Positions 32,158 through 32,249 of a stretch of DNA of 32,249 nt are shown here, piece after piece (position 1 is the stretch's first letter; every line of letters starts with the position of its first letter). This DNA comes from Sporosalibacterium faouarense. GTDB taxonomy: Bacteria > Bacillota > Clostridia > Tissierellales > VENL01. Made by a program: the position numbers and the translations under genes. The notes beneath the pieces are model-generated. The model was given only the letters and a program-made list of their open reading frames with translations, did no database searches and was not told the origin of the DNA. The stretch spans positions 1 to 32,249 of the forward strand of contig NZ_JAETGO010000062.1 in the NCBI RefSeq assembly GCF_016765695.1, in the 5' to 3' direction.

Positions 32158-32249
32158 CTTATCAAAAGATGAACGTATTTCTACTTCATAATAGTACTAT
32201 AAACCATAGTTTTTTGATACCATTATTAGTATTTTCTATACATTTTTTT

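Overview
The window is AT-rich, almost every gene has a strong AGGAGG-type ribosome binding site, and the gene content is typical of a strictly anaerobic, low-GC Gram-positive bacterium of the Clostridia (possibly Tissierellales-like). The species cannot be fixed from sequence reading alone. Most genes lie on the minus strand. No rRNA, tRNA, CRISPR array, prophage or intact insertion sequence was seen.

Region 1 (1-8256, minus) is about sulfur. It holds a taurine-type ABC importer (tauC, tauA and a tauB cut by the window edge), a CoA-disulfide reductase fused to a rhodanese domain, a two-domain YeeE/YedE membrane protein, and two different lipoproteins that each carry two rhodanese domains. 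Together they suggest capture of sulfane sulfur or sulfonate at the cell surface, import, and reduction inside.

Region 2 (8542-17554) is a glycan cassette. A compact eight-gene minus-strand operon runs rfbB, an rfbA-like nucleotidyltransferase, wecE, an ArnC/GtrB-like glycosyltransferase, an ATP-grasp ligase, then a complete NitT/TauT-type ABC importer. It meets, tail to tail, a plus-strand GT-C membrane glycosyltransferase. The last codons of the two convergent genes form one perfect 19-bp inverted repeat. The predicted chemistry is dTDP-4-amino-4,6-dideoxyhexose made in the cytoplasm, moved to a polyprenyl phosphate, and added to an outside acceptor.

Region 3 (17656-20293) returns to sulfur: tusA, a LysR regulator, and a YeeE/YedE transporter split into two genes whose three conserved cysteine motifs are divided between the polypeptides.

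Region 4 (20522-24079, minus) resembles the anaerobe-specific ORP ('orange protein') gene set: DUF134 regulator, NifX-family protein, two MinD-type ATPases each with two [4Fe-4S] motifs, and an Mrp/NBP35 ATPase. It is preceded by a near-consensus promoter embedded in an 11-bp inverted repeat.

Region 5 (24305-32044, minus) has small units: an endonuclease IV-like protein; a PAS/PP2C phosphatase with a half-size ferritin-like protein; an M81 metallopeptidase-CutC-alpha-L-fucosidase catabolic set; and a cysteine desulfurase-family enzyme preceded by a strongly structured element that may be an IS200/IS605 end remnant. Several start codons were set by the position of the ribosome binding site rather than by the longest reading frame.
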